A stretch of DNA of 64,000 bases. It comes from Diphasiastrum complanatum. Taxonomy: Eukaryota; Streptophyta; Lycopodiopsida; Lycopodiales; Lycopodiaceae. Below the pieces are notes generated by a model. It saw only the letters and a program-made list of their open reading frames with translations, was not told the origin of the DNA and searched no databases. Position 1 is the first letter of the stretch. Each line of letters opens with the position of its first letter. Made by a program: the position numbers and the translations under genes. The stretch spans positions 12,317,939 to 12,381,938 of the forward strand of contig CM055102.1 in NCBI GenBank assembly GCA_029204225.1, written 5' to 3'. Of this stretch, positions 23,093 to 34,302 are shown piece after piece.

Positions 23093-23690
23093 CTAATACA
23101 TATCAAGATAAAAACATGGTTCATTGTACTTTCTCAGTCGACTCCCATTGACCATAGTGTCGAGGATATCGCCTTGAAGGGTTTGGAGTTGGACATATCT
23201 AGAGGCAAAGATTTTTTTAATGACGTAAGGTCCTTGGCCAGAAAATTTCAGTTTGCCTTTGAAGGCTTTGGCCTGGTATAACAGTACATTATCTCCAATC
23301 TGCAAATCTCTAAGTTTCACTAATCGATCATGCCATGCTTTTTGTCATCGTTTGTGGACTTATTGAGCATGGATGCTAATCCTTCATGTTTCACAAAGTT
23401 GCTCCAGATGGAATAACCTATTTGCTAGATTCTGAGGAGTATCGAGCTCGAGGTTATAGGCTACTCAAAGGGAGGGGATATTGAATTCCACAGGCATAAT
23501 GCCTTCTTGGCCATATGTGAGCTGGAAAGGGATTAAGCCTGTAGCTCGTTTCGGGGTGGTGTGATAAGCCTAGAGAGCAGCATGGAGTTTGAGTTCCCAA
23601 TCAGATTGGCTGGATTCAACGGTTTTGGTGAGAATTCGACATAGGATTTTATTGGTGAACATTGAGTAGAAGTTCTTGTTTGAAGAAAGA
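23093..23690 (-). pseudogene. Gypsy integrase C-terminal fragment
   Basis: Minus frame 23320-23093 reads LRDLQIGDNVLLY, then GKLKFSGQGPYVIKKIF and VNGSRLRKY, the plant Ty3/gypsy integrase C-terminal module, and ends in a stop. Upstream (to about 23690) the decayed sequence IPFQLTYGQEGIMPVEFNIP is the end of the integrase core. Stops and a frame change near 23320 break it. Confidence 0.8.
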
Positions 23691-23769
23691 GAGTACTTCA
23701 ATCATCCTTATGTTGAAGTTACTAATCATTTTTTTCATGGCTTCTAATGTGTTTGAGGTTTCTACTTCT

Positions 23770-24290
23770 TAAGAGACAATCATTAAAAGGGTGTCTTTTG
23801 AAGGAAAGAGAAATGGAAGATTGGTGGTTCTTGGGAAGATCCAAGGCATGGATCTCACATCTCTTCTCATCAACTCAAAGGACTATATGATTGTGAATTG
23901 ATCACTCATGATCAAGATGGCAAAAGGTTGGTTGAAGAAGACTACATGGAGCAAATCGAGAGGCAATTTCTTCAAGGCAAGGGAGATTTAATTGGTGAAC
24001 TTATTGAAGTTTGTTATGGACTCAAGAGGGCTAGATTTGTTAGATTTGATACTCACCATCACCTACTTTACCTCATGTTGGATGGAAAGTTTGGAATCTA
24101 TCTTTTGATTTATGATGGTGACATTGTTTTCACTAACCTTTGTGGAAATTCGAGATCAAGCATTGATGAGATCTTGTTGCATCTAGATCATATGTTTGAG
24201 AGGGAGTATTTCCAGAGGTTCATTTTTGAATATATTCATTTATTTGATATATTTGATGATCAAGACAAAGATAAGCAAGTTGAAGTGACA
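23770..24290 (+). pseudogene. Decayed copia reverse transcriptase
   Basis: First part of a 258-codon frame starting at 23898. CYGLKRARFVRFDTHHHL corresponds to the LYGLKQAPRAWYxRF region of copia RT. LLIYDGDIVFTN corresponds to the active-site LLIYVDDIVF, with one catalytic Asp replaced by Gly. Reverse transcriptase activity is therefore excluded despite the open frame. It then runs into a non-pol segment at about 24290. Confidence 0.6.
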
Positions 24291-25085
24291 CACTTTGCTT
24301 TGCTCACATGTTTTGGAGAATCTTCTTGTGTAGATGATGCTATGCAAGTGGATATTGGTTCTCATGGTTTTCATGCTAGAAAATCAAATAATGGATCTGA
24401 TAAAAAGGTCCTAGTCAATGGCTTTGATGGTCAAGTGCAAGATCAAGAGGTTGATCTCAAAGGGCTTCAACAACACAAAAGGAATGGTGGCAATTTGGAG
24501 CTTGTCAAGAGCATCAAAGGAGGGTCATTTGGCAAAGATGATTTGGATCTATTTTTGCAGGCATTTGAAGACTCAAGTAAGGTCAAATCAAGTGTTGTTC
24601 AAATCTACTTTATTTGTTCTATCTCATGTTTGAGCAATTTCATGTGGATGTGTGCAATTGTCAAGATATGGTAAAACTAGTTACATTGGTTTGCATCATT
24701 TTGATGTTGGAGTTTTACTGGCAATCTTGGAATATTTTGCTAATGAAAATGATTGGAGGTTCATTATGTCACTCATTCATGGCCAAGTCATCAAGTGTTA
24801 GTGATATCTTATGGCAAGATGGCAACGAAGGCTCATTCATGGAGTTTTATGGTGGAGACACATCAAGAAAGGACAAAGTTGGAGGAGACAAGCAAATATT
24901 CATTACTCACATTCATTGTTTGGTTTCTATAATTTTCTAGAGAGTTTAAATTTTGAAGCATGGAGGAATCATTTCATTTACATTCTATTTGGTTCTTCAT
25001 GTTCTAGTTACATCTTGATGTGTAAAATTGAAGTCGTATCAAAGTTCTACGGTTAAAACTATGCCAAAACTAGTGGAAGAGGGAG
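24290..25085 (+). other. Copia-D non-pol segment, shared with 50.66-51.4 kb
   Basis: The sequence from about 24300 to 25085 is repeated with divergence at 50660-51400 and 51690-51730. For the first 80 or so codons both copies are open in the same frame, with conserved SSCV..AMQVD, DQEVDLK/DQEADLK and GGNLELVKSIKG. No known retrotransposon domain fits. It ends in a polypurine tract (GAAGAGGGAG) before the LTR. It could be an extra gene or a relic. Confidence 0.55.
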
Positions 25086-25086
25086 T

Positions 25087-25393
25087 ATGAGAAATTTTAA
25101 CTCTTCTAAACAAGTTTAGTCATATTTTGGTTAATTGTCAATATTAGGCTAAAATGCATTTTACACTTAGAGATAAACTTCATGAAAGTTATTTTAGTCA
25201 AAGTTCATTGGAATTACCACTTTTGAAAAGTGTGGAAAAGTTAGGAGGTTGAGTTTGGACACATTCAAATTTGAATGTTAGATTCATTGAATCTAGTCAT
25301 ATTTTTTGATAGGATTTTTGTTATGGAGGGAAACCAAAGATTCATTAATGAGGCATGGACCTGCTATAAAAGGATGTAAACTTGTGGAAAAAG

Positions 25394-25471
<78 letters not shown>

Positions 25472-25800
25472 TGCTTATACATGAGTTCTTGACTTCTCTT
25501 GCGTTCATCTATCCATTGGTGCACTATCTTGATAATATCTTGTAATCTTGTGTGTAGAATGCCCATATTTTGCTATTTTTGGATCCACACGTGGGAAATA
25601 TAATAGGGTATTGTTATTGTACAGACAAAAATTTTAATTTATTATATATTTGATGTTTGATCAAGTTCTTATTGATTTTTCATCTCTTTCATTGAGCAGA
25701 TGTTGATTTTTCTACATTAGCAATGTTGAATGTTGTGTTGACTTTCTAGCCAAAGATTAAGGAACACATTTTGGATCTTAATGATCTGAAATTTTTTACA
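25087..25800 (+). repeat. Copia-D LTR with expanded CT tract
   Basis: Starts just after the polypurine tract (GGGAGTATGAGAAATTTTAA) and ends GATCTGAAATTTTTTACA at 25800, matching LTR-D at 51734-52362. It contains TTATAAAAGGATG (core promoter-like, in both copies) and a CT microsatellite. It is fused directly to the middle of a gag region at 25801, without a primer-binding site. Confidence 0.8.
25396..25468. repeat. (CT)n microsatellite
   Basis: Uninterrupted CT repeat of about 36 units inside LTR-D. The sister LTR at 52 kb has no comparable expansion here. Confidence 0.95.
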
Positions 25801-27060
25801 AGCTCTGCATGTGATCAAGATGTATGTGACTAATGAAATTCTCAAGAAAGTTGGTAAGTGCACAACATCAAGTGAGGCTTGGGAATCTTTGAAAAAGGTT
25901 TATGAGTCCAATTCTACATGTAGGGTCCTAACCCTAAGGAGAGAAATTTTTCAAAGTCTTCAAAAGAAGGATGAAGGTGCTCATATTTTTGTTTTGAGTT
26001 AAAGCCTTGAGTGATGTACTAGCATGCATTAGTAAAAGAATTAAGGATGTGGAGCTTGTTCAAGTTATTCTTAATGGCTTGTTAGAATCTAAGACATTGC
26101 CAAGTATGGAGGATTTATAGGAGATCTTGGTGAATGAGGAGTTTAGGCTTCTATCAAGAGGTGGATCTACTTCTACATCTCAAGTTGGAGAGGAGGAAGC
26201 TATGTTCATCAAAGACAAGTTCAAGGGCAAATAAAAAAAAGAAGTGGTCAAAGGGTCAAGATCAAGGCGAGCCTTCTAGTTTTGTTGGCAAGAAGAAAGA
26301 TAGATCCAAGTTAAAATGTTTTTATTGTGGAGTCAAAGGGAATTTTGCAAGTGATTTTTTCAAGAAGAAGAGAGATCAAGGTGAGAAGCAAACCAATCTA
26401 ACTCTTGATGAACAAAATTCAAGTGATGCTTTTGTTATGTCATCTTGCTTGTTGGCTAATCATGGAGATATTGATCCTAGGTGGATTGATAGTGGAGCTA
26501 CATCACATATGACATACCATGAGAAGTATTATTCATCATTGATGGCATTTGAAGATGACAAGAAGGTGATCTACATGGCCAATGATGGTGAGTGTGCAAT
26601 GAAAGGGATTGGCACAATTTCTATTTCCCTCTCTACTAGTAGGAATATGAATTTTGAAGGATATTTTGTTCATTCCATCTATCACTAAGAATCTTCTTAG
26701 TGTGAGTCAAATACTTGACAAAGGACTCAAAGTGGAGTTTGATGGTGATGCTTGTTTGATCAAGAAAGAGAATGAATTGATTGCAAAAGAGAAGAGGAAA
26801 GGTAAGTTGTTCAAACTTGATGCTTGTGTTGTTGCTAGCCAAGTTGGATGCATGGCAAAGGAGAAATTGTCAATGCAAGAGGTATGGCACAAGAGATTGG
26901 GGCATCTCAACTACAAGTCATTGGAGGTGAAGGAAAAGAGACAAACTGTGTTTGGTCTTCCCAATTTTTTAACAAGCTTGAATCACGTTTGTGAGCAATG
27001 TTCTTTATCAAAGTCACATAGGTTATCTTACAAGAGTTATTGCAATTCCTATACATTAGT
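25801..27060 (+). pseudogene. Copia gag-protease-pre-integrase fragment
   Basis: Begins mid-gag (HVIKMYVTNEILKKVGKC), with a stop at about 26000 and another near 26118. A degenerate zinc knuckle (CFYCGVKGNFASDF, His and last Cys lost) lies at about 26315. The protease active site WIDSGATSHM is intact at about 26480. A frame change near 26660 leads to LFIPSITKNLLSVSQIL and the pre-integrase VWHKRLGHLNYKSLE plus CEQCSLSKSHRLSYK (HHCC zinc site). It stops abruptly at about 27050, just before the H3-like frame. Confidence 0.85.
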
Positions 27061-27091
27061 ACTCTACTATATCCGCATGGCGACCTAGTTT

Positions 27092-28342
27092 GTGGCACGT
27101 ACGAAACAAACAGCAAGGCGGAATCCAAGGGAAACAATGTTATTGCACCAAGCGGCTTTAGAAGCAATAGAAGCACGAGAAAGGCGCTCGAGGAGGAGTA
27201 GGAGCAGAAGTAGCAACATTGAACCTATGACGGAGAAAATGGACAAAACTCAGGATGAGTAGGCAGCAATGGATGATCCTGGGCAAGTTTCGATGGATTG
27301 TAAGCAGGTGCAGGGGCAAGAGCAGGGGCAGCAACAAGTGGCAATGGAGGAGCTTGGGTAGCAGCAAGAGGCAATGGATGAGCTAGAGCAGGAGCAGGGA
27401 CAACAACAAACACCTCTGGATGAGCAGCATGATTTTGGTGTGAGGTCAGTGCTGGAAAGCCCCTCTCCAGCACAGAGCCTACGTGACGCCACTCAGGCTT
27501 TTCTGGACAGTGAGGTAGCTGCTTCCGGGTCGATTCCCAATGATTTCATTGGGATCTTTAAGGGTCAGGGTCCTCAGGAACAGGTGCCTCTTGATGGCTT
27601 TGCGGTTGGTCCGTTAGGAGTCGGAGCAGCTTCAGGGGACTCCACTCCGACACAATCACTCGGACATGTGCAAGGGCTTGTAATGGGGCCCATGATGTCC
27701 TTGCTCGTCGGCTCGGACTAGACACCAAACGCAGAAGCCGTTGGGGAAGATTCTCAGCATGTCACACCCACATCACGGTCGAAAACTAAAGTTGTTCATC
27801 GAAAGAGAGGTCACTCGAAGCCTCGACGCCTTCCTCGGACCATCCCTCAAGCACAACCGCAACCGGAAGCTCCCCAGGTGCCTCAAGATCAGTCAGTACC
27901 AGAGGTGCCGCAGGACCCCCAACAGGACCCTCTCACGCAAGATGAGGCAGGACCTAGCCAGTCGGCAACACGGAGAAGGGCATCCACACCGCCACCACCC
28001 TGGCAAGGCAAGGTCCTCAGAAGGATACAGCCTCCGCAACCATGCCACCGAAGGAAGAGCAAAATTCTGAACTAGTATAAGGAGATTCGAAAATACCAGA
28101 AATCCACGAAATTCCTCATTTTGAGAGCTCCATTTGTCCGGACAATCAAGGAGATCATGGACAAATTCGCCCTTGGGCTCAGAATTACGGATGAGACTGC
28201 ATCGACTATCCAAGAGGCGGCAGAAATGTATTTGACAAATTTGTTTGAAGACTCATTATTGTGTGCTGTCCATTGCAAGAGAGTTACTATACTTCCAAAG
28301 GACATGTTGTTGGCAAAGACGCTGAGATGCAAGAGGAATTAA
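27092..28342 (+). pseudogene. Histone H3-like gene with very long N-terminal tail
   Basis: One frame of 416 codons, interrupted only by TAG at 27260, 27359, 27719 and 28073. The N-terminus reads VARTKQTARR (the H3 tail start with GTG where ATG is expected; K4 kept, K9 and S10 replaced). The C-terminus (from 28076) is a histone fold: YKEIRKYQKSTKFLI (alpha-N), PFVRTIKEI (alpha-1), IQEAAEMYLTNLFEDS (alpha-2), CAVHCKRVTILPKDMLLAK (L2/alpha-3), ending KRN and TAA. Loop 1 has canonical H3 length. Between these ends lie about 280 extra residues: an Arg/Ser stretch, Gln/Glu-rich repeats, and a Pro/Gln-rich basic region. Canonical H3 is about 136 residues. It is intronless and lies between a broken copia (27.06 kb) and a hairpin satellite. 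A CENH3-like or diverged H3 variant, or a mobile-element-borne copy, are options. The histone fold is secure; the role is not. Confidence 0.8.
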
Positions 28343-28504
28343 AAATGATGTACTCCAAATTTTGAGATAATAATATTAGATCATTTTTCTCATCAGACTC
28401 TGTTGAATTATTGTGTGAATTCATTTTATGATGAAATACAGTTTTCTGTGAATGTTTTTGATTTTCTAAATTTTTTATCGGAGTGTAGGTCAAATGTTGA
28501 TTTG

Positions 28505-28895
28505 CTTGCAAGGACGCGGAGGGAGGCCGTTTGACCCGATCAAACTGCCTCTGTCTGGGCCCTTGCATGAAATCATGCAAGGGCATGGACAGAGGCAGTT
28601 TGACAGGGTCAAACAGCCTCCCTCCACGCCTTGCATGATTTGCACGCAAGGGCGTGGACAGAGGACGTTTGACTTGGTCAAATGGCCCCACTCCACGCCC
28701 TTGCGTGATCTGCATGCAAGGGCATGAATAGAGATTGTTTGACCAAGTCAAACGGCCCCTCTCCGTGCCCTTGCGTGCAAATCACGCAAGGGCATGGAGA
28801 GAGGGAGTTTGATCGGGTCAAACGGCCCCAATCCGCGCCCTTGCGTGCAAATTACGCAAGAGCACGGAGGGGGGCCATTTGAAGTTCAAAATGGC
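28505..28895. repeat. 69-70 bp tandem satellite of nested hairpins
   Basis: Six units by the spacing of GTTTGA (28529, 28598, 28667, 28737, 28807, and a degenerate one at 28876). Each unit has two inverted repeats: GTTTGACnnnGTCAAAC-type, and CCCTTGCGTG-N5-CACGCAAGGG-type. Leu/Pro-rich frames across it on both strands are by-products of the repeat. Confidence 0.9.
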
Positions 28896-29016
28896 ACTTT
28901 AATGTCCTTAAATTTAGATGATTGGTAGAAATTTTCATAACCTACCATAATGAACGAAATTTTCAAACACATGCAGTTTCAACAGACATATTTTTGAAAA
29001 AAAATCACATTTTCAT

Positions 29017-30536
29017 TTAAAATTCTTCTACATTAGCCAGTGCTTCGAGCAGTGACTCTGATCTATTTTCTAGTCCTATTATTGGCTTCATTAACTCCAA
29101 TGCTAACTTAGCAGCATCAACATGCTCCTCATAAGGTCCAACCGCTGAGGCCAGAAGTAATCTGGACTCAAACTCCGGGCAGAAGTCCTGCAAGATGGCG
29201 TTCCTTCGTACACAGTAGGCCTTTGGTGTAGTCTGTGGAAGTGGAGCATCTGCAAGATGCTCTGATAATGCTTTGCAGTTGACCAGTTCAGTGGGCCCAT
29301 CAGGACTATACTCATTGCTGAAACAGAAGATATGGTTGTCAGGGAATTGTCCAATATAGTATGCCATGGATGCATCTGGCCTTCGCTCTATTCAGTCCTC
29401 ACGAGAACCTTCTCATAGCAAAATTGTCAATCTCCACCACATACTGCAATACATTGTATAAGAATGTTATAATTATACAACGAACAGATTTAGAAATGGG
29501 AATAAGCATGGACGAGAGTATTTGTTGACAAAGAACTTGCTTGAGATCCTTCATCCTCATTCTCACTTTTTGCATGCACAATTCCATGGCCTCTGTATGG
29601 CATCTCAGTTGTGGAAATCGGTAGTTTCCCAAATTGTTTATGCTCAACCTCCGGTGGTTGCAGAGTCTTCAGTTCACACAAAATTTCTGCGAGAGCTTGC
29701 TTAGTAGTATTTGCGTCATCTCCAATCAACTATCGAAATGTATCGTCTGGCACTGAGTGGTCAAAGGTGTTGGTGCCATTTTGCAATTTCACTAATCTTG
29801 CCAACATCTCATCCTCTCGTAAGCCAAGGATATGTTGCACGTCATGTAGAAACAAATACTCTTGCCCATTAATCATCATTGGGGCAAGGTCACGTATTCG
29901 CAGCATGTGATTGGAGTCGTCTACGTCCTCCGGTTGGGCAGATGTTGATGCAACTGAAGCCATCTGCCGTGCAAGCTCTGCTTCCTTCACGGGTGTTAAT
30001 TCCTCTTCTGCTTCTTGCTCTTCCATTTCGTTGGCGTTCACGCTAGGATCCTGTTTTTTTTCAGCAGTATTTGTAGGAAATTCCTTCAACAAAAAAATCA
30101 CAGTAATTTCACTTGACAATAACTTGTTTCCTACACTTTTGAGATTAAAATCTACTTGTTGATTGCACATTAACTCCAAAAAGTGCTCGTTCTTCAGGTG
30201 ACTAACAAACTTGTTGAGTTGGGCAACCAAAGCTCTATCTCCTTTCCATATATATGTTAGCAAATTATACGGAATCCAAGAAATATCGTAGCCAAGTATT
30301 CTTACCGAGTAAGGCATCAAGTTCTCTTCTATATACTCACTTACATACCTGAAATCATCACTATTCACACGTAGAGTTGCTAGGGTATCTATTCTGGCAG
30401 TGAACATAGCATAGATGCGATCTATTTCATCAACAAATGTTGTGTCGGCCAATAGATTTGCCAACTTTGTCTTCAAAGGATGCATCGTGAACGTAATGAG
30501 ACAATACGAAAGACTATCCATACGAGCGCAGTGCAA
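29017..30536 (-). pseudogene. Unrecognised intron-bearing gene remnant
   Basis: Main block 30536-29730 (268 codons) continues in the same frame through one TAG to about 29560. A later block, 29440-29017, follows an AG acceptor-like TGTATTGCAG and includes RRPDASMAYYIGQFPDNH after a frame change. The protein is mixed helical with an acidic stretch (EMEEQEAEEELTPVKEAELA) and NGQEYLFLHDVQHILGLREDEML. The last block ends LLEALANVEEF. I recognise no domain. It lies directly downstream of the transposase-like remnant on the same strand, so it may be the second gene of that element. Confidence 0.4.
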
Positions 30537-30679
30537 AGCATTTACCGAAACTAAGAAAGCAAGAGAGCAAGAAAAACGTGTGCTTGAAAATGAGATAAAG
30601 TGGTCTTATATAAGAAAAAGTTTTTCAAAATAGACATGATTTTAATATTGTATCAGATAAAGTCTATTTATAATAATCA

Positions 30680-33416
30680 AATAAACTATACCACTATACT
30701 TCAAAACAATGTAATATTCTCAATAGATTCTATTGGTTCATTGTGTGCTATTTCTGAAATGCCATCCTCTTCATTGGATATTCTTTGCCGAGGAACCCAC
30801 CGCTTCCCTACACGAATCCGAGACATCCTCCATTCCCTATGCCTTGCATTAGATGTGGATGACTTCCAAGCGGCTCTTCTGGCTAAATTTGATGAAGAGA
30901 TCATTGAAGTCAACCCTCGAGCCCATGTTTCTTTGATGTTTTGTCTGCTCAAAACTCCTCTATAAAACCACTGAAATATCTCTACCAAGGCATTGCTAAG
31001 ACCTTTACCTCCACCGTGTCTTGAATTTTTGAAATACGCAGCCTTGGCCCTATAATGACTCTTCTCCATCCCTTGGGTATTCCAAACAACCAATGATCCA
31101 TATGTCTTTAAAAACCAAGGTCCATGAGCATACAAAATGTGTTGTTTGCAAAAGAATCTAATTAGTACATTTCACTTGGATAGAACTTACAAAGAAAAAA
31201 ATAAAGACAAAACACTGACCATATAATGAGTGATGTGTGTTTCTCCCCATGCATCAATCATCAATCGAGTGAATCCTTGTACTTCCGTCTGATATCTATC
31301 ATGATCTTCCTCCCTCAAGTCTTTTTTATTGATAGTCAGTGACAAAGCATCAAATGCTTGCCACACTTTTGCACGTGTGGCAGCCATACGCGGATCCGAG
31401 CCAATATTTGTTGTGCATTTACACACTCTCTTCCAATACTCCCATTGAAGACTACTTTCTCGTCTAGTATGATTTGACAAGAAATGCCTTGCTTTTGCGC
31501 CCCCCATGGAAACTTTTGCCGGCAAGTCTTGAGTTTTTCCACTCAACTCAACGTCCTTGGAAAGATTCACATGGCCTCCGTGAAGTTCCATTTCTGATTT
31601 CAAATGCTAACATCCGCGCGTGATTTGGGTTGCATATTCCATGCATAGCAACAATGCAAATATAACAACTTGTCCAATATCCGCAATTCACCATGCAATG
31701 TGCAAAAATGGACTCTTTCGAGAGGAATCTCTAATACGGGACTCCATGCTTTGTCTAGATTCTGCCTGTTTGGTGGAACTCGTTGGTTGCAATGCAACAC
31801 ACCTTTATTTCGGCCACTTTTAGACATACAATATATGCAAAAATGTTTGGCATTCGCACCGAGCCCACAACCAAACATGCATTTTAGGGTCTTCAAATCG
31901 GCAGCTAAGTGCCATTCCACAGTAAAATTTTGGCCATCAACACTTAGCAATTGTCCTCCATTTTGTGCTTGTATTACCTTGGATATATTGCATCGTTCAA
32001 ATACCCACTTCAACACATCGTGGGTCTCTTTATGAACTTTGAATGCAGCTATCCGCCATATATGATTTTTGGATTGCACACTAAATTTATTGGACTCACT
32101 TCCAGTTGACTTTTGCAATGCTTGGTTCATCAACGTGATTGTAACAGGTTCTAGTTTGCGACCTTTTACGATCTCCAGTTCATCCAGCTTAATAACAAAT
32201 ATAGCTTTGCCTCCAATATCTGCAATACCAAATTCTTGTAAATAACATACAATAGTTGTTGCTTACGAAAAAGAAAAAAATAATAATTGAAATTGTTGTG
32301 AATTGAACTCACCATCTCTTTTGACATTGTAATGTTGTATCATCATTGCTTGGACCTTTTTCAGATCCAAAAATATTTTGTTGTATTGGTTATAATGAAA
32401 ACAAACAATTCGATCCCTTTTGCTTGCTGGATATCTTAAAAGTATCCTGAATATGGAAGAATTCACCTAATTCATTTTCTATAAATAAATTGCATTCTCG
32501 CTTTGTAGTTTGAAGCAATTTGTAAGCAGGTAATATTTGATGTCGTTTCAACCCGTTTTGGTCAGATTTTTTCATAAATTTTTTCAATGCTCTATATCCT
32601 TTTTGACTCACACCTCCTTGATCACACGCATAAACTATTTCTCTAACATTTGGATTCGGTTGAAACCTAGTAGCAAGTCTTCTTGCAATCTTTAAACGGA
32701 ATGAATCACTCGTTTCATTTTCCACAATCTACATCAAATCTTTACCCTTCATGAATTGCTTCATATGTTTTGTGCTTTGGAAATGATCTCCGACTATGTT
32801 ATTCAAAAATTCTTTCGTCAATCTCTTGCTTCTTTTACTAGCACCACCACCCGGTGTCAGAACATCTAGTTTGCACCTTTTAGTATTGTCTTTTGATTGG
32901 TCATCCGTTGAGACTCGACGCTTTCGCTAAAATCCATATAATATCTTTTGAAGACTAATGTTTAAAGATTGCAATTCTTCAAAACTTTGTGACAGATCTG
33001 GTGAGCTCTAATTTTAGATTTGTTATCTCTTCAGCCAATGTCTGATTTGTTTGTTGCAATGATTTTAATTGCTCATTTATGTATGTAATATGAATGTTTG
33101 CACTATTCGCTAGCATTTCAGCTTGGATTATTTGAGAATCCATAACTTGACAGTAGCCAAGAAGTCCGTTGGCACTATCGCCAACAAATCTTAACAAACT
33201 ATGTACATCACAAAATTGAGGAGAAATATTGGTCAATGGATTAGGTGGATACAAATCACCTTTTACCCATAGATTGATATTTTTCATTCCTTTTAACCTC
33301 CAACAATGCATTTCGTATGAGTTCATATTAACACCCCATGCAGCTTTGGTTGTGGAATACTCCTTCTCTAAGTTCACATGCAAGTGACATTTTGTTCCCA
33401 TCTTGAAAAAGTCCAA
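30680..33416 (-). pseudogene. Unclassified transposase-like gene remnant
   Basis: Blocks in order: 33416-32979 (ends in a coiled coil, YINEQLKSLQQTNQTLAEEI), 32930-32300 (STDDQSKDNTKRCK, then YACDQGGVSQKGYRALKKFM), 32210-31603, 31603-31187 and 31135-30701. The 32133-31600 block has a pattern seen in large unclassified transposase-like proteins: WHLAADLKTLK, then CGLGANAKHFCIYC (CxxC pair), and CTLHGELRILDKLL. Introns are likely: GATGGTGAGTT (donor, about 32310) and ATTGCAG (acceptor, about 32218). In-frame stops occur, for example TAG at about 32733. I cannot name the family; a DDE-type DNA transposon is my inference. Confidence 0.45.
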
Positions 33417-33419
33417 GGT

Positions 33420-34289
33420 CCAAGAAGATCTTCAAAAACAAATTTGGCTTAATGTTAGTTTGAAGTATGCATTTGAAATGAGCTAGACATGGAGTATTGT
33501 GTTATGCCTAGGTCCTATGTGTTGTACTTTTGGGACGACATTCAATGATAGGCTTTGTCCTACTCTAAGGTTACCCTAGTATAATCTATGTAACAAACCT
33601 ACTAAAGTCTATGAAAATAGATCTTAGAGATAGCTCTTAACTCATGCTCACTCTATGTGGTAACCCATGGTAAATGTGCCACGTAGGATGGATTAGCATT
33701 ACACTAATTATGATTAAGAACTTGTTTAGGCAAGGAAGAGGCCCTTTTTGTATTCAAAAAGGGCCCTAATGCAAGGCAACAACACACTCTTTGTGGTCAT
33801 GGAGGCTCTCTTATTATAGGAAATGAGGGAGCCCTCCTATTATTCTTGACATAGCCTTCTACCTTAGTAGGTACTTCAAGCATTGAAGTATGGGTAGGAG
33901 AGAGGTACTTTGAGTGGTGCTTACACTGGGTTGGGACCCTTGTCTATAGGCAATTTTATGTCAATTTTATCATAAGTAGTCGGGTTTTACATGCCATTTT
34001 TTCCAAAATTGTGAAAATTGATGTCTATAAATGCCCAATTTTCCATGTCAAAAATTTGGCCATTCATTACATCACATTATATAGTTCAAAATAGTTCGGA
34101 CTCCATTACTAGTGATGACAAAACTGACTATAGATTAGTAATGGGGATAGAGTGGGACACCCTTGAGGAATGAGCTCCTAAAGTAAGAGATGCTTACATT
34201 TGCTTGATAAATTTGGGGATCTCAGATGAGTCAAAAAATATAAAATTGGGGGCCTCTTTGTCTATTAATAAAAATGTTGTGAAATTGTG
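33420..34289. other. No gene recognised
   Basis: Nothing coding is supported. Because a minus-strand primer-binding site lies at 34290-34302, this stretch is in the position of the leader of a decayed copia element. Confidence 0.4.
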
Positions 34290-34302
34290 GCTCTGATACC
34301 AC
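34290..34302 (-). other. Copia primer-binding site
   Basis: GGCTCTGATACCA, complement of TGGTATCAGAGCC, at the low-coordinate end of a long LTR. Confidence 0.75.

Noticed and set aside
27158-27492. Minus-strand Leu/Pro/Cys-rich frames over the H3-like gene
   Set aside because: They are the complement of the Gln/Glu repeat tail of the H3-like frame, which is the coding strand.
27092-28342. Calling the H3-like frame a CENH3 gene
   Set aside because: Loop 1 is of canonical H3 length and residues at CENH3-specific positions are mixed; evidence is insufficient for a centromeric call.
28505-28895. CRISPR-like array
   Set aside because: Units are contiguous with no unique spacers, no cas genes occur, and the context is a plant nuclear genome. 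It is a hairpin satellite.
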